A stretch of 64,000 nucleotides of DNA from Parabacteroides bouchesdurhonensis. Its GTDB lineage: Bacteria; Bacteroidota; Bacteroidia; Bacteroidales; Tannerellaceae. The translations under genes and the position numbers were made by a program. Below, piece by piece: positions 17,457 to 27,225 of the stretch. The stretch is taken from positions 1,398,473 to 1,462,472 of the forward strand of contig NZ_LT896588.1 in assembly GCF_900186615.1 (NCBI RefSeq), written 5' to 3'. Every line of letters begins with the position of its first letter. Position 1 is the first letter of the stretch. Under the pieces are notes generated by a model. It did not search any database. It was not told where the DNA came from and saw only the letters and a list, made by a program, of their open reading frames with translations.

Positions 17457-18167
17457 TTATATATTTCGTATTACGTATGAAGCAAGATAACAACCGAATA
17501 TGGCTGGCATGTAAGATACCGTTCCGGTGGTAGATCGCTTGCATTGTTCGTTGTCTATTTCAATGATGGCGTCGCTGTTTGCCATTTCGGAAGAAAAAAC
17601 AGTAGGAACGCCTTTGTTTATCCCCAATCCCCGGAGTCTTTTGCGTACAACTTTTGCCAGTGCGCAGTTATATGTTTTAGAAATGTCATCTATCTTTACT
17701 TGTGACGGATCGGTTTTTGCTCCGGCGCCCATCGAGGAAACAATCGGGATATTCCGTTGGCAGGCGTGATATATGAGGAAAACTTTTGGACTTAACGAAT
17801 CAATAGCATCTACGATGAAATCGAAACTTTTAGACAGAATTTCTTCTGTTTTTTCATCACGCAGGAACTCGTTGAATACGGTTAGTTTTAAGCTGGGATT
17901 GATATCCAGCAAACGGGCTGCCATTACTTCTGTCTTTGGTTTGCCTATAGTGGAGTGGAGAGCCGGAAGCTGACGGTTGAGGTTGCTTTCGTTTACCGTA
18001 TCTGCATCTACAATCGTCATATGCCCTATTCCGGCGCGACAGATTTGCTCTGCAACATAAGCTCCTACACCGCCCAGGCCAACTACCAATACATGGGCTT
18101 TCGACAGATATTCCATCCGGTCTGCTCCCAGTAAAAGCTCTGTACGTGTATTCCAACTATAACTCAT
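17457..18167 (-). CDS. tcdA: tRNA threonylcarbamoyladenosine dehydratase (TcdA/YgdL)
   Basis: TcdA uses ATP to cyclise t6A37 in ANN-decoding tRNAs to ct6A. The E1/ThiF-type nucleotide-binding motif is GLGGVGAYVAEQICRAGIGHMTIVDADTV (about 30-58). It is followed by NLNRQLPALHSTIGKPKTEV, which is strongly diagnostic for TcdA, and the DAIDSLSPK loop that contacts substrate. The length, 236 aa, is standard. It is first in a four-gene minus-strand run and has a TACTTTTG box (18185-18192). The 22-bp repeat array starting at 18258 lies just upstream of the promoter. Confidence 0.92.
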   Translation of the reverse strand: MSYSWNTRTELLLGADRMEYLSKAHVLVVGLGGVGAYVAEQICRAGIGHMTIVDADTVNESNLNRQLPALHSTIGKPKTEVMAARLLDINPSLKLTVFNEFLRDEKTEEILSKSFDFIVDAIDSLSPKVFLIYHACQRNIPIVSSMGAGAKTDPSQVKIDDISKTYNCALAKVVRKRLRGLGINKGVPTVFSSEMANSDAIIEIDNEQCKRSTTGTVSYMPAIFGCYLASYVIRNI

Positions 18168-18184
18168 TTCTGTCTTTTTAGGTA

Positions 18185-18192
18185 CAAAAGTA
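18185..18192 (-). promoter_or_regulatory. -7 box of tcdA
   Basis: The minus strand reads TACTTTTG, about 20 bases before the ATG. Confidence 0.5.
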
Positions 18193-18257
18193 ATAAAACG
18201 GAAGGAATTGGGGGTGGTTTTTTATACTTTAATAACGGAAGAGCGGGGTTTTGTTTT

Positions 18258-18389
18258 GTTTCATGCCTGCGGAACAAACGTTTCATGCTGGAGGAACAAG
18301 TGTTTCATGCCGGTGAAACAAAAGTTTCAAGCTGAAGGAACAAGTGTTTCATCCCGATGGAACAAATGTTTCTCCAGCTTGAAATAAAG
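18258..18389. repeat. Six-unit array of degenerate 22-bp repeats (array A)
   Basis: Units begin with GTTTC at 18258, 18280, 18302, 18324, 18346 and 18368, an exact 22-bp spacing. The consensus begins GTTTCATGC and ends GGAACAA plus two bases. Several units contain a short dyad GTTTC...GAAAC (clearest in the third). The array lies 30 bases 3' of the GH127 stop codon and upstream of tcdA. It is non-coding: stops occur in the frames examined. Confidence 0.85.
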
Positions 18390-18418
18390 TGAAACTTTTT
18401 ATATTGACCGGACAGGTA

Positions 18419-20464
18419 CTAGTTTCGGAGTGGGAATTCGGTAATACGTAATGTTGTACAACCGTATGGAATCAGTTCTATCGTTTCTTCTTCACCAAAG
18501 TCATTTCCTTGTTGAGTGAAATAGGATATGTCACCTGCCGAACCACGGTAGAGCGTCCATCCGTTCAAACGTTTCCCTTTTGCTTTGATGCAGACAGGAG
18601 CGTTTTCTACGTTCCACGGATAAGGAGCGATGGTTTTTGCTTTTTCTACAATGAAAGACTTATTGATGTTTTCCGGTCGAATATCTTTATGTGATAAAGC
18701 ATAGTTCCATGGGCTGTCGGACGTTACTTCGTAATACCAGTCTCCGTAAATAGCGGCATCCTTTTTGTCAAACTGCTTCTTTTCCCATTTTTCATTCATC
18801 TTTAATGCGTAAAGCAGCGGTCCGCGTTCAATAACGGCAGCGCCGTCGTACCATTGGCTGGAGCTTACCTGCATGGGCAGTTCGATGCACAGTTGGTCTC
18901 CATGCTTCCATTTACGATTAATACGCGTTATTTCTCCTGCAAAGTTATCAACATCCAATGCTTTTCCATTGAGAGTAATAACCGCATTCCGGCACCATTC
19001 CGGTATACGCAGATGGATAGGGAAGAAGGCTTCTTTGGTCTTTTCCGGGAATGACAGATTGAAACTGATTTGTTCGTCAAATGGGTAATTGGTCTTTTCT
19101 TCGATTTTTACAGTTACGTTGTCTGCCACCTTAGCTGTTACCTGCGACGGTGCATAAATAAGTGCTGCTATTCCGTTGTCGGCTGTAGCATACCAGAGGT
19201 TCTGCACTAGCTTCGGCCAACCTTGATGCAGGTTTGATGTACAGCATGGATAGCCAGTAAGAGTTCCGAAAAGAATATCCGTGTCATCATGTGGAGTAAC
19301 AAAGTTGCGCCATTCACGTGTTACGGCTACCTGATTTGTTTGTTGATAATATTGGCGGGCGTCGTAATTGTCTGTTACCTGTGTTGGCAAAGCGTTGTAA
19401 GCTACGCGCTCCAGATGGTCGGCCCATTGTACATCGCCGGTTATTTCAAGCATTTTTTCAAGGGAAAGCATCATCTCTACAGCAGTACATAGTTCAGAAC
19501 CTGCGGTTGGATTACCGAAACGGATTAATTCGTCGCCACCCCATAAACCGGTAGGCAAGCCAATTGTATTGCGTATCGTATTGCAAGCGGTCTTAACAGC
19601 TTCCAGTTGTTTCTGATCTCCGCTTTGTTGATAATAGATAACGGGTTCTTTGAATCCTTGTGCCAAGTTTACGCAGTGTAAGCTATGCTGGCGTGCCAGA
19701 TAATCCTTTTGCAAAAATATATCAGTCCAGTTGAAGGTTTGTTTATGAATAAGCTCGCCCAGGTCTAATAAGAATTTATCGCCGGTGATGTTATAAAGCC
19801 AATAAACGATCATCAGGTTGTCGCCGCCACGTCGTTCTCCCCAGAATGTCCATTTCCCAAGAGGGTTTTTAGGCAATTCGTTCAGTTGGTATTTAAAATA
19901 ATTGGTAAAGAATTTAATGACCCGCTGATCTCCTGTTGCCGAATAATACTGTTGCATAATTTTCAGCATAACCATTTTAGGCCACCAGTCTTGTGCATTG
20001 TCTCTTTGCAATCCCTGTTCATAAGGCCGGTCGGTGTCAGGTCCGAAGTATCCGTTCTCTTTTTGGGAAGCAAGCGTCCATTCTATCCACGGCTGTACTT
20101 TCTTTATCAGTTTCTGATCGTTTAAAATATAGGCAAGCGGTAATAAACCGTCTATCCAGTACGGACCGCGTTCCCACACATCGCCGTCTCCTCCTAACCA
20201 GCCGTTGCGAGGGCCCATAACTATCTCATATACCTGGTCGAGATTCCCGGTCATTCCGTCGGACATACGTTGTAGCTGTTCTTGCAGCCATCCGGAAGGT
20301 CGGATTGTCCCGATAGGGAGTTCCATATAAGGCTTCGTAACTAACGGGTAACGATTGTTCGGATAGTTTACATTGATACTTCCAGTATTCCCTGTTTCCG
20401 TTTTGGCTGCTACGGGAATAGCGGTAATGAGAACCGCTAATGCGGCCATTGCTAAATGTTTCAT
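18419..20464 (-). CDS. Glycoside hydrolase family 127 (beta-L-arabinofuranosidase-like, DUF1680)
   Basis: GH127 enzymes use a zinc-bound Cys nucleophile to remove beta-L-arabinofuranosyl or related residues. A signal peptide (1-20, ending AIPVAA) exports it. The metal and nucleophile residues match the family: E324-x-C326 in GSELCTAVE and C407-C408 in GYPCCTSNLHQG. An (alpha/alpha)6 toroid fills about residues 45-430, and beta-sandwich domains the C-terminus to 681. It is the last gene of a minus-strand PUL, 117 bases after the sulfatase gene. GH127 also includes enzymes acting on the RG-II sugar aceric acid, so the exact bond is open. The 22-bp array A lies just 3'. Confidence 0.87.
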   Translation of the reverse strand: MKHLAMAALAVLITAIPVAAKTETGNTGSINVNYPNNRYPLVTKPYMELPIGTIRPSGWLQEQLQRMSDGMTGNLDQVYEIVMGPRNGWLGGDGDVWERGPYWIDGLLPLAYILNDQKLIKKVQPWIEWTLASQKENGYFGPDTDRPYEQGLQRDNAQDWWPKMVMLKIMQQYYSATGDQRVIKFFTNYFKYQLNELPKNPLGKWTFWGERRGGDNLMIVYWLYNITGDKFLLDLGELIHKQTFNWTDIFLQKDYLARQHSLHCVNLAQGFKEPVIYYQQSGDQKQLEAVKTACNTIRNTIGLPTGLWGGDELIRFGNPTAGSELCTAVEMMLSLEKMLEITGDVQWADHLERVAYNALPTQVTDNYDARQYYQQTNQVAVTREWRNFVTPHDDTDILFGTLTGYPCCTSNLHQGWPKLVQNLWYATADNGIAALIYAPSQVTAKVADNVTVKIEEKTNYPFDEQISFNLSFPEKTKEAFFPIHLRIPEWCRNAVITLNGKALDVDNFAGEITRINRKWKHGDQLCIELPMQVSSSQWYDGAAVIERGPLLYALKMNEKWEKKQFDKKDAAIYGDWYYEVTSDSPWNYALSHKDIRPENINKSFIVEKAKTIAPYPWNVENAPVCIKAKGKRLNGWTLYRGSAGDISYFTQQGNDFGEEETIELIPYGCTTLRITEFPLRN

Positions 20465-20496
20465 GGTCGTAACTAATTTTGAGAATTAATAGTATT

Positions 20497-20547
20497 AAAA
20501 TAGCACACCTCAAAAATAGAGATTTATTTTTGGAGGTATGCTATTTT
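20497..20547. repeat. Long hairpin between sulfatase and GH127 genes
   Basis: The left arm 20497-20518 (AAAATAGCACACCTC...) pairs with the right arm 20525-20547 (ending TATGCTATTTT), with one mismatch and one bulge around a short loop. It sits in the only sizeable gap between the sulfatase and GH127 genes, so it could be a processing or attenuation element that sets relative expression in the PUL transcript. Confidence 0.7.
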
Positions 20548-20581
20548 GAGTTAATATTCGCTTATTAGATTATTTTGATTG

Positions 20582-22126
20582 TTAATCTTTGGTACGATAT
20601 GGTTCAATCGGAGGTAATGGTCCGAATTCACCGTGAGCTGCAGCTTTGATGCTGTAATTTTTATACATCCAATGATCCCGGTACCATGTACAAGGCTTGA
20701 ATTCATCGTTTAATTCTGCCATTTTACCGGTCATTTCTTTACGGAGCTTTTTCAAAACAGATGCATATTCTTTTTTCCCGATAACATTTTCTGTCATATA
20801 CGGATCTTTCTCACGGTCGAATAATAGTTCGGAACCGTCTCTCAGGTATTTGGCATAAGTATAGCGTTTGTCTCTAACCGCACGCCATTCAAAACCATCT
20901 TTCCATTGATAGGTGTGCCCCATTCCCTGCATGAAAGCAAAAGCAGGTTCTTCTCCTTTTTCATGACGGAGAATGAAGCTTAAATCTTTTCCTTCCATTT
21001 CTTGCGGGATTTGTTCGTTTAATCCCATTAACCCAAGCAGAGTTGGAGTAATATCCGGAGTATTTAGGCAAACATCGCTTTCTCCTTCTGTTTGTACTTT
21101 GGGATAACGGATCAGGAACGGAATACGTGCCGCTTCATCGTAGAAAGTCAGCTTGTACATCCTGCCTTGCGACGCGAACATCTCTCCGTGATCCGAAGTG
21201 AAAACAACTATTGTGTTATCAGCTAAACCTAAACTGTCTATTACGGATAATACATGCCCGAATTGTTCATCAATTGAATTTACCATAGAGTAATAGCAGC
21301 GCATGGTTTCCTGATAACCGCCTCCTTTAGTAAAGCTTTCTTTCCATGCGGAATCTCCGTCGAAGAACTCTTGGGGATAACGGTCCATGTATTTATCCGG
21401 CACATTCTTAAAGTTAGGAGGAAGTTCAAACTGGGTATTTTTGAATTTCTCATAACAGTGTTCTTGTACATTTTCTTTAACCCATGGATCATGTGTAGGA
21501 TTCCAGGAAAGGAAGAGAGCGAATGGTTTGTCTTTATTCGCTTCCTTTTTGATGTAATCTACGGCCAATCCGGTAAAAACATCCGGCCCGTATTGTCCTT
21601 TCAGGTCAACCTCTACTTCTTCCCCGTTTTCTCCGTCCGTATAGTAATAAGCTTTATAGCTTTCATGATTAAAAGAATAACCGGCCCAATAACCATCAAA
21701 CCCCATACGTTCAGGACCGGGCTTGTAGCTTCTGTGATGCTGGTCGTTCAGGTGCATTTTGCCAACGTAACCTAAATCGTAGCCTGCATCTCCCAGTATG
21801 TGTGCGATTGTCCGGTGATTGGGATTCATGTTAATCTCGTTAATAATGAAGCCGGTTGAACTTGTATATTTCCCGGTGAAAAGGCATGAACGGTAAGGGG
21901 CACTTACCGGAGTTACCGATACGGCGTTCTTGAAATTGACGGCTTGCCTGGCAAACCCGTCAATATTAGGGGTAACAGCCTTTGCGTCTCCGGCATAGCC
22001 CAATACATCAGCCCGTAACTGATCTGCGAATACATAGATCAGGTTTGGACGTGATTGTCCTTGTGCTGTCAGGGCAACACCGGATAGCAAAAAGCCGACT
22101 CCTAAAATTCTTTTGTTTAAATTCAT
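20582..22126 (-). CDS. Exported sulfatase (S-type formylglycine sulfatase)
   Basis: It hydrolyses sulfate esters, here presumably from a complex glycan in the periplasm. A signal peptide (1-23, ending TAQGQ) precedes the alkaline-phosphatase-like fold. RPNLIYVFADQLRADVLGYAG binds calcium. The modification motif is S-A-P-Y-R in TPVSAPYRSCLFTGKY, so the active-site formylglycine would come from Ser through an anaerobic sulfatase-maturing enzyme. Further support is GKMHLN, VFTSDHGEM and the family length (514 aa). No anSME gene is in the window. It lies 10 bases after susD on the same strand, so it belongs to the PUL. Confidence 0.92.
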   Translation of the reverse strand: MNLNKRILGVGFLLSGVALTAQGQSRPNLIYVFADQLRADVLGYAGDAKAVTPNIDGFARQAVNFKNAVSVTPVSAPYRSCLFTGKYTSSTGFIINEINMNPNHRTIAHILGDAGYDLGYVGKMHLNDQHHRSYKPGPERMGFDGYWAGYSFNHESYKAYYYTDGENGEEVEVDLKGQYGPDVFTGLAVDYIKKEANKDKPFALFLSWNPTHDPWVKENVQEHCYEKFKNTQFELPPNFKNVPDKYMDRYPQEFFDGDSAWKESFTKGGGYQETMRCYYSMVNSIDEQFGHVLSVIDSLGLADNTIVVFTSDHGEMFASQGRMYKLTFYDEAARIPFLIRYPKVQTEGESDVCLNTPDITPTLLGLMGLNEQIPQEMEGKDLSFILRHEKGEEPAFAFMQGMGHTYQWKDGFEWRAVRDKRYTYAKYLRDGSELLFDREKDPYMTENVIGKKEYASVLKKLRKEMTGKMAELNDEFKPCTWYRDHWMYKNYSIKAAAHGEFGPLPPIEPYRTKD

Positions 22127-22136
22127 ATACTATTTG

Positions 22137-23744
22137 TTATTCATAATTTGGATTCTGCTTCAAATTATTGTTTGAATCAAGTGCTCTTTGCGGAATAGGG
22201 AACACGGTCCTGAAATCATTGCTTGATTCGTGAGATAGCCATTTTGCTTTTGTATATGTCCCGAAGCGTATCATATCTCTTCGTCTCATTAACTCTCCGG
22301 CGAATTCCCAACCCAATTCATCGTAGAAACGACCGAATTGTTCCGGAAGACGGACGTTTTGCGGAGTAAGTATGTATTTAGATACATTTCCATATACATA
22401 AGATGACGGTCCTTGTAATTGAGCGCCGGTTACTTTCGCTTTTTCAGGATGATCTTTAAATGCTCTTTCGCGAACGAGAGAAACCAATTGAGCAGCTTCA
22501 TCCGCTTTGTTTGTCCGGAGTAAACATTCTGCTTTCATCATATAAATTTGAGCTAACCGGAAAATAACGAAATCATTGTTCAAATTGGCACGTGTTCCCA
22601 TAACGATTTCATATTTAAGCCATCTCAATCCTTCTCCTTCTCCAACTTGTATGCCGTCGGGCATTACATTTGTAAATACTAAATCTTTATTTGAAAGATC
22701 GGTAAAGCCTTGACAAGGTTCTCCGTCTGCTTTATATTGAGGTCCGGATAACCAGGTAGCATTCAGACGGGCATCATCGGGATCATAAGTGTCGATGAAT
22801 TGGGGTATTCCTTTGTAAGAACCGGTACCGGCTGGGGTTGTTTCCAGGTTATAGGTATCTTTGTTCGCTTTATGCAATGCATCTGAGAAATAATTGAATC
22901 CTTTGCCATAAACGGCATCATAAGGAATTACCAGAATATTCTCCAATGAAACTTCATTATGTTCGCAGAACGGTGTTCTGTAATCGTTATCCAATTGATA
23001 CTTGCCCGAATTTATAACGGCATTACATTCTTCTATACATTTATCCCACATGGGCGTTCCTGTATAAACTCCGGCATTCAGATAGACGTTTGCAAGTAAT
23101 GCATGTGCTGCCCATTGCGTAAAACGACCGTATGTATCCTCTGTTTTTTCGGTAGGCAAATCGTTAATTATTGCATTCAGTTCCGATACGACAAAATCAA
23201 ACATTTGTTGTCTGGTCGAATTTTCAGGTAACTCATTTGTTGGTTCTGTGATTAAAGGAGCATTATCCCAGTTGTCCATAATGATCCAATAATGGTATGC
23301 TCTCAATGCCCGCGTTTCAGCTTTCAAACGTTTCTCGCTTTCATTTGCAGCGAAAGGGATTACACCGTCAAGCAAACTAAGTGTTTGATTCGCCAGAATA
23401 ACACCGGAGTACTGGTTTTTCCATAAATCTAAAACCAATGTTTGTTCAGAGTTCCATTGATGAAGGTGCATGCGGCGATATACGCCACCGTCATCCCAAC
23501 CTCCAACCATATTGGCCGGCATAACGATTTCGTCTGAAGAAATTTCCTGTGTCCTGTTGCCGGGAGTGTACATTCCTCTCAGGTTGGCATATATAGCACC
23601 AACAGACCTTGTTGCGTCTCCGGGAGCATAGACATAGGTGTTTTCGGTTATCGATGAATATACTTTTTCATCTAGATCGGTGCAGGAAGTAAGCATTGTG
23701 GCTGTTGCACCGAATAGTATCAAATATAAACTTATCTTGTTCAT
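22137..23744 (-). CDS. SusD/RagB-family surface glycan-binding lipoprotein
   Basis: SusD lipoproteins form the lid on the SusC transporter and capture oligosaccharides at the cell surface. A lipoprotein signal (TMLTSCTDLDEK, lipidated Cys at about 21) is followed by the family's alpha-helical TPR-like core: ETRALRAYHYWIIMDNWDNAPLITEP (about 138-163) and the C-terminal RRRDMIRFGTYTKAKWLSHES... FPIPQRALDSNNNLKQNPNYE, a typical ending. The length, 535 aa, is normal. It is 17 bases downstream of the susC gene. Ligand-contact residues cannot be identified by reading. Confidence 0.95.
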   Translation of the reverse strand: MNKISLYLILFGATATMLTSCTDLDEKVYSSITENTYVYAPGDATRSVGAIYANLRGMYTPGNRTQEISSDEIVMPANMVGGWDDGGVYRRMHLHQWNSEQTLVLDLWKNQYSGVILANQTLSLLDGVIPFAANESEKRLKAETRALRAYHYWIIMDNWDNAPLITEPTNELPENSTRQQMFDFVVSELNAIINDLPTEKTEDTYGRFTQWAAHALLANVYLNAGVYTGTPMWDKCIEECNAVINSGKYQLDNDYRTPFCEHNEVSLENILVIPYDAVYGKGFNYFSDALHKANKDTYNLETTPAGTGSYKGIPQFIDTYDPDDARLNATWLSGPQYKADGEPCQGFTDLSNKDLVFTNVMPDGIQVGEGEGLRWLKYEIVMGTRANLNNDFVIFRLAQIYMMKAECLLRTNKADEAAQLVSLVRERAFKDHPEKAKVTGAQLQGPSSYVYGNVSKYILTPQNVRLPEQFGRFYDELGWEFAGELMRRRDMIRFGTYTKAKWLSHESSNDFRTVFPIPQRALDSNNNLKQNPNYE

Positions 23745-23761
23745 AATTTCTCTGTTTTAAT

Positions 23762-26700
23762 TTAGAATGTAAGAATTGTTCCAAGTGAGAACGTACGTGT
23801 AGACGGATAACGTTCGCGGGTATCGCAACCCGGATTTAAGCCGCTGATATTGACTTCCGGGTCTAATCCGCTATATCCGGTTATTGTGAATAAGTTGTTA
23901 CCTGTGAAATATACGTTTACTTTCTTTAGATAAGCATCTTTCAAGTTGAAAGTATAACCTAAAGTGATATTATCTATTTTCCAATAATCGCCTTTTTCTA
24001 CATAATAGCTAACATATTGCAGCTCTTGTTTATTACTCAAAACTTTGCCGTTTATTTTAGGTTCATACGCTGTGTTCAGCAAGTTACCACGGGCTAAGAA
24101 TATAGGATTATCGTAATACAAACGAGGCATATTCAATATATCAAAGCCAAATGCACCACGCATATTGATTGCTAAGTTAAATCCTTTATAGTTAAAACTA
24201 TTTGTCCAACTCAGGAAATGCTTTGGCAAACCATTTCCAATTACCTTTTTATCATCCGGCTGTTGCTGTAGGATTGGTTTGGGATTTCCGTCTTTATCTT
24301 CAATTACCCAACGGCCGTCATCATCAATATCTATTACTTTATAGCCGTAGAAATCGCCTACTTTACCACCTACTTGCAGACGATGGGTGCTTTGCTGGAT
24401 AGGTTCATCCGTATTTCCGGCGTCGATAAAACCTGCTTTTAACTGGAAGCGGTCGTTAGACAATGATAAAAGTTTATTTTTGTTTGTTGAATAGTTAACC
24501 GATGTGTTCCATACAAATTCTTTTGTTTGTACGGGAATAAAATTCAAACTTATTTCCAAACCTTTATTTTCCATACTACCGGCGTTTGCAAGTACATCAT
24601 CGTATAAATATGGAGGTTTAGCTACCTGGTATCTCCAAAGCATATCTTTTGTTTTGCGCTGATAAAGATCAATGCTACCGGAGATTCGGTTTTCAAGGAA
24701 ACCAAAGTCAAATCCGAGGTTCCATTCTTCTTTTCGTTCCCATCTTAGGTCGGGATTGGAGTTGGATTCTGATTTTATAGTAGGAATCCATCCGTCTCCG
24801 GTATAGAAATTGTCTCCTGTACCAAGACGGCTTAATGATTCATAAGGAGAGAAAGGAACAGTACCTGTTACTCCGAAACCGGCACGTACTTTTAATGTGC
24901 TAAGTATATTCCGGGTACTTTCCATAAACGATTCATTGAATATATTCCATCCAGCAGAGAAGGCGGGGAAGTTTCCCCATTTATGATCTGCTCCAAACTT
25001 TGTTGATCCTTCGTGACGAATACTGGCAGACAACAAATATTTGTTGTCAAAATTGTAGTTTGCACGGGCGAAGAAACCAATCAGGCTGTTTTCTTCCTTT
25101 TGGGTAAGCTGGGTTGCTTCTCCACGTTTTAAAGCGGCACCTGCTCCCATGTTGTTATATGTATATTGATCGGAAGGAAAATCCCAGTTTGACATGGCAG
25201 CACGTTCGTATGTACTGTTTTGATATGAATAACCGAGTAATGCCGTTACATCGTGCTTGCCGAATTGCTCTTTGTATTGAGAGGTAATTTCGAGCATATT
25301 ATCCAGAGAACTGATTGTTTTCTTTGAAGCATATCCGTTTTTACTGTCGCGTACGGTTGATATATGTTTTTTTGTCTCTGCGTATCCCTGGTTTTCATTG
25401 TAGGATGTACGTGAACCTAATGCCCTTATATAAACCTGACGGATAGGAGTTAATGTAACTGTTCCGAATGTACGGAGTTGTGTGCTTCTGTCTTCTCCAC
25501 TACTTTCGTAAATCAATGCAAGCGGATTGGAATATTGGTTTATTTCCGTATGCTCTATCCAATTACCATTCTCGTCTTTAGGACGTTCGGTAGGGTTATT
25601 GATAAGAGCATTCCTGTATATTTCTCCTTTAAAACTGGATTTATAAGAACCATCATTTGTATTGTCGCGTTCGCTTAACATCCGGTATTTTTGTTCGCGT
25701 CCCATGATGTTTAAGTTGAATTTCAAAAGTCCGTCCCACATGGAATGATTTACTTCCAAACGGGAAGTCAGTACTTCGTTATCCGATTCGCGGACAATAC
25801 CCTGTGATGATTTATAATTAATATTTGCTATGTAATTCGTATTTTGCGTTCCTCCTTTCAGACTAGCATTGGTCACCCATGAAACCGGAGTCCGTAAAAC
25901 TTCGTCCAACCAATTCGTATCGTAACCGTAATCAGTAGCGCCCACGATACCTTTTGCCACTAATTCCCGATACTCACTGGCATCCATCATATTCAATTTT
26001 TTCTTTATCTGTTGTGTTGTTACATAAGCCTGGACATCTACAGATAAAGGCATTTCGCCTTTTGCTTTTTTTGTGGTAATAAATATAACTCCATTATTAC
26101 CACGCGTTCCGTAAATAGCTGCGGCCGAACCGTCTTTTACTACGTCGATGCTTTCTATATCTTCGGTAGCAACGGTGGTCAGATCTCCCGGAACACCATC
26201 TATAATAACCAATGGAGCAGAACCGGACAATAAAGTTCCTACACCACGGAGCATGATCTGGGTAGTGGCCGTAGGATCACCATTCGGTAATATAACACCT
26301 AAACCTGCTACTTTTCCTTGCAGTAACTGGGCGGCATCCTGAACGGCTCCTTTAATGAATGATTCGCTTTTTACACTGGTAATAGAAGAGGTCAATTCGC
26401 CTTTCTTTTGTGTACCGTAACCTACTACTACAACTTCGTCAAGTACCTGATTATCGCTTTTCAGTTGAATTTTGTAATTGTTTTGGTTGCCTATAGCTAC
26501 TTCTTGTGTCAGAAAGCCGATATAAGATATTTGCAGGATACCTCCCGAAGCAGGTGCTTCTATCATAAAATTACCATCTAAATCGGTCACTGTTCCGTTG
26601 GTAGTTCCTTTTATCACAACGTTTGCACCAATGATACTTTCTCCGGTATTATCGGTCACTGTTCCGGTTATCTTCCGGTTGGTTTGTTGTGTAACAGCAG

Positions 26701-27070
26701 CTGCCGTACGGCGCATTAACATAATGTTATTTCCTTCCATAGCATAGATAACATCTGTTTTATTAAAAATATCCGATAGGACTTCTGCTACCGGGCTGTT
26801 AGATGCCTCTACTGAGGTTTTGCGATTCAAATCTACTTCATTGCTGTTGTAGATAAATAAGTAATCGGTTTGTTTCTCTATCTCATCCAATACGGTGTGA
26901 GTTGCTACATTATGAGCTTGGATATTTACCCGTATGGTCTGCGAGTGAACCGACGCGAATACTCCTGTAGTAAACACAAATAGCGAGATTAAAGCTAACT
27001 TCATTTTCCTTACTGTTTTGTGGATTGATTTTTCAGGGTATAAAGTCCCCTTTCCCCAATTTTTTTTCAT
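23762..27070 (-). CDS. SusC/RagA-family TonB-dependent transporter with N-terminal STN domain
   Basis: This outer-membrane importer of oligosaccharides works with the adjacent SusD. After an extended N-terminus and signal (about 1-44), a secretin/TonB short N-terminal (STN) domain lies at about 50-105 (NIQAHNVATHTVLDEIEKQ). It is followed by a CarboxypepD_reg-like domain (about 132-210, ITGTVTDNTGESIIGANV), a plug (EVVVVGYGTQKKGELTSSI, about 212-330) and a barrel to residue 1102 ending FSLGTILTF. The STN domain marks it as a transducer that contacts a FecR anti-sigma factor, and fecR is the next gene upstream. A shorter start at the internal Met before KLALISLF is possible. Confidence 0.95.
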   Translation of the reverse strand: MKKNWGKGTLYPEKSIHKTVRKMKLALISLFVFTTGVFASVHSQTIRVNIQAHNVATHTVLDEIEKQTDYLFIYNSNEVDLNRKTSVEASNSPVAEVLSDIFNKTDVIYAMEGNNIMLMRRTAAAVTQQTNRKITGTVTDNTGESIIGANVVIKGTTNGTVTDLDGNFMIEAPASGGILQISYIGFLTQEVAIGNQNNYKIQLKSDNQVLDEVVVVGYGTQKKGELTSSITSVKSESFIKGAVQDAAQLLQGKVAGLGVILPNGDPTATTQIMLRGVGTLLSGSAPLVIIDGVPGDLTTVATEDIESIDVVKDGSAAAIYGTRGNNGVIFITTKKAKGEMPLSVDVQAYVTTQQIKKKLNMMDASEYRELVAKGIVGATDYGYDTNWLDEVLRTPVSWVTNASLKGGTQNTNYIANINYKSSQGIVRESDNEVLTSRLEVNHSMWDGLLKFNLNIMGREQKYRMLSERDNTNDGSYKSSFKGEIYRNALINNPTERPKDENGNWIEHTEINQYSNPLALIYESSGEDRSTQLRTFGTVTLTPIRQVYIRALGSRTSYNENQGYAETKKHISTVRDSKNGYASKKTISSLDNMLEITSQYKEQFGKHDVTALLGYSYQNSTYERAAMSNWDFPSDQYTYNNMGAGAALKRGEATQLTQKEENSLIGFFARANYNFDNKYLLSASIRHEGSTKFGADHKWGNFPAFSAGWNIFNESFMESTRNILSTLKVRAGFGVTGTVPFSPYESLSRLGTGDNFYTGDGWIPTIKSESNSNPDLRWERKEEWNLGFDFGFLENRISGSIDLYQRKTKDMLWRYQVAKPPYLYDDVLANAGSMENKGLEISLNFIPVQTKEFVWNTSVNYSTNKNKLLSLSNDRFQLKAGFIDAGNTDEPIQQSTHRLQVGGKVGDFYGYKVIDIDDDGRWVIEDKDGNPKPILQQQPDDKKVIGNGLPKHFLSWTNSFNYKGFNLAINMRGAFGFDILNMPRLYYDNPIFLARGNLLNTAYEPKINGKVLSNKQELQYVSYYVEKGDYWKIDNITLGYTFNLKDAYLKKVNVYFTGNNLFTITGYSGLDPEVNISGLNPGCDTRERYPSTRTFSLGTILTF

Positions 27071-27129
27071 ACATTTGTTCTTCTAACATTGTTGACACTA
27101 GTAATTAATACGATTTTAGGTGTTGACGT

Positions 27130-27161
27130 AATACGGGGCGTGTGTGAACATCCCCCGTATT
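27130..27161. repeat. Hairpin in the fecR-susC gap
   Basis: AATACGGGG (27130-27138) pairs with CCCCGTATT (27153-27161), with T residues following on the plus strand to 27166. On the PUL (minus) strand it precedes susC and has no T-run after it, so it is more likely a leader structure or operator than a terminator of this operon. Confidence 0.6.
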
Positions 27162-27225
27162 TTTTGCATTGTTACGTTTCCTTGTGCATAGGCTTGAGTA
27201 ATTTTTAAGATTAACAGAAATTGGT

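Noticed and set aside
18258..18389. CRISPR or attachment-site array
   Set aside because: The 22-bp units abut directly with no unique spacers, and no integrase or Cas protein is nearby.
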